Assembly: GCA_030651695.1 (NCBI GenBank) | Contig: JAUSCD010000012.1 | Location: forward strand, 62,001 to 126,000 | From: Pseudohongiella sp. | GTDB taxonomy: Bacteria > Pseudomonadota > Gammaproteobacteria > Pseudomonadales > Pseudohongiellaceae | DNA length: 64,000 bases | Direction: 5' to 3' | Shown here: positions 63,367 through 64,000 of the stretch, in pieces | Layout of the letters: every line of letters begins with the position of its first letter | How positions within the stretch are numbered: position 1 is the first letter of the stretch | Notes under the pieces: generated by a model | Databases searched by the model: none | Seen by the model: only the letters and a program-made list of their open reading frames with translations | What the model was told of the DNA's origin: nothing | Translations under genes and position numbers: made by a program

Positions 63367-64000
63367 ATGCACTACACCTTGCGACAAATCGAAGTATTCC
63401 TGGCCACCGCCTGGCATGAAAACGTCTCGCTGGCAGCAGAAAGCCTGTCTATGTCTCAATCTGCCGCCAGCGCAGCGCTCAAAGAGTTTGAGCAACGATA
63501 TGACATGCAATTGTTTGACCGCATAGGCAAACGCCTGCAGCTGAATGATTTTGGAAAAAGCCTGCGTCCCAGAGCTGAAGCTCTGCTCAGTCAATCGCGC
63601 GAATTTGAACAGTTATTGTTGCGCCAGGGCGAAGCGGGCCAGATCAAGGTAGGCGCTACTCTGACTATCGGCAACTACCTTGCCGTCCCTATCATGGCAG
63701 AGTTCATGAACCGCTATCCCGGTGCGCGCATTCTGCTTACTGTAGAAAACACGGCCTCCATCACACAAAAAGTGCGCAACTTTGAGTTGGATATAGGACT
63801 GATTGAAGGTGAACTGCAGGACGACTCATTGAATGTGATTCCCTGGCGCGACGACGAACTTTGTCTGTTTTGCGCTCCCACCCATGAACTGGCCGGGCGT
63901 CCGACACTCAGCGACGAGGACCTGCTCAGTGCTGAATGGATATTGCGGGAAACAGGGTCAGGCACACGACAAGGCTTTGACCGTTCTGTCTATGGTCTGC
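63367..64000 (+). CDS. LysR-family regulator, FinR/YeiE-like (3' end cut off)
   Basis: 211 codons are visible and the frame runs off the window. ATG 63367 is preferred to ATG 63361 because AAGGGAG sits directly before the latter and six bases before the former. The helix-turn-helix is SLAAESLSMSQSAASAALKEFEQRYDMQLFDR; the effector domain begins IKVGATLTIGNYLAVPIMAEF. The sequence resembles YeiE and FinR. FinR activates fpr under superoxide stress in Pseudomonas putida, and the divergent arrangement here suggests the same (inference). Confidence 0.86.
   Translation, partial: MHYTLRQIEVFLATAWHENVSLAAESLSMSQSAASAALKEFEQRYDMQLFDRIGKRLQLNDFGKSLRPRAEALLSQSREFEQLLLRQGEAGQIKVGATLTIGNYLAVPIMAEFMNRYPGARILLTVENTASITQKVRNFELDIGLIEGELQDDSLNVIPWRDDELCLFCAPTHELAGRPTLSDEDLLSAEWILRETGSGTRQGFDRSVYGL

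Overview
The window reads as a chromosomal segment of an aerobic, probably marine or aquatic gammaproteobacterium. The strongest evidence is the block purA-hisZ-hflC-hflK-hflX-hfq-miaA-mutL-amidase-tsaE-nnr, whose gene order is typical of Gammaproteobacteria. Supporting evidence includes an OxyR with both redox cysteines, an fpr gene divergent from a FinR/YeiE-like LysR regulator, and a fadE-fadJ-fadI beta-oxidation set. Base composition is moderate (by eye slightly above 50% GC) and fairly even. I see no phage, insertion sequence, CRISPR array, rRNA or tRNA. The genus cannot be fixed from sequence alone; the many TonB receptors, molybdenum hydroxylases and uncharacterised exported proteins recall oligotrophic marine lineages such as Pseudohongiella or the OM60/SAR92 groups (inference).

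Layout. 0-2.5 kb: the end of an ABC-type FtsX permease gene (cut by the window edge) and its HlyD-like adaptor. 2.5-6.2 kb: an iron/heme island with a near-perfect Fur box core, hemP, a TonB-dependent heme-type receptor and an exported, His-rich CbiX-like chelatase-family protein. 6.2-17.5 kb: carbon and lipid metabolism (an unknown exported protein, fadE, alkaline phosphatase, fadJ-fadI, NADP-malic enzyme maeB). An intergenic patch at 14.85-15.23 kb is dense in palindromes. 17.6-23.7 kb: a large TonB receptor, an exported alpha/beta hydrolase and a NhaP2/CvrA-type antiporter. 23.8-37.4 kb: the conserved housekeeping supercluster on the minus strand, ending in a MarR regulator.

37.5-54.3 kb is the accessory-looking part. 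It holds a three-subunit molybdenum hydroxylase (xanthine dehydrogenase type), a DUF481 outer-membrane protein, a SixA-like phosphatase, a ChaN-like protein, DUF4159 and DUF6351 proteins, and a TAXI-type TRAP transporter. It continues with a MoaD/ThiS-like sulfur carrier, a small lipoprotein and a second, Tat-exported two-subunit molybdenum hydroxylase (IorAB type). 54.3-64 kb is redox and stress biology: a redoxin/cytochrome c/copper-monooxygenase-like/EF-hand fusion protein, oxyR with a candidate small RNA beside it, an unlinked ClpP, an MMPL/RND exporter, a redoxin behind an FNR/ANR-like box, fpr and its LysR neighbour (cut at the right edge).

The most interesting signals are four. First, a promoter-to-terminator unit of about 150 nt divergent from oxyR, the position held by OxyS in enteric bacteria although the sequence differs. 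Second, an exported CbiX-like protein in a Fur-controlled heme operon. Third, the nested palindromic repeats between fadI and maeB. Fourth, the clustering of two different molybdenum hydroxylases around a TAXI transporter and a MoaD-like protein.
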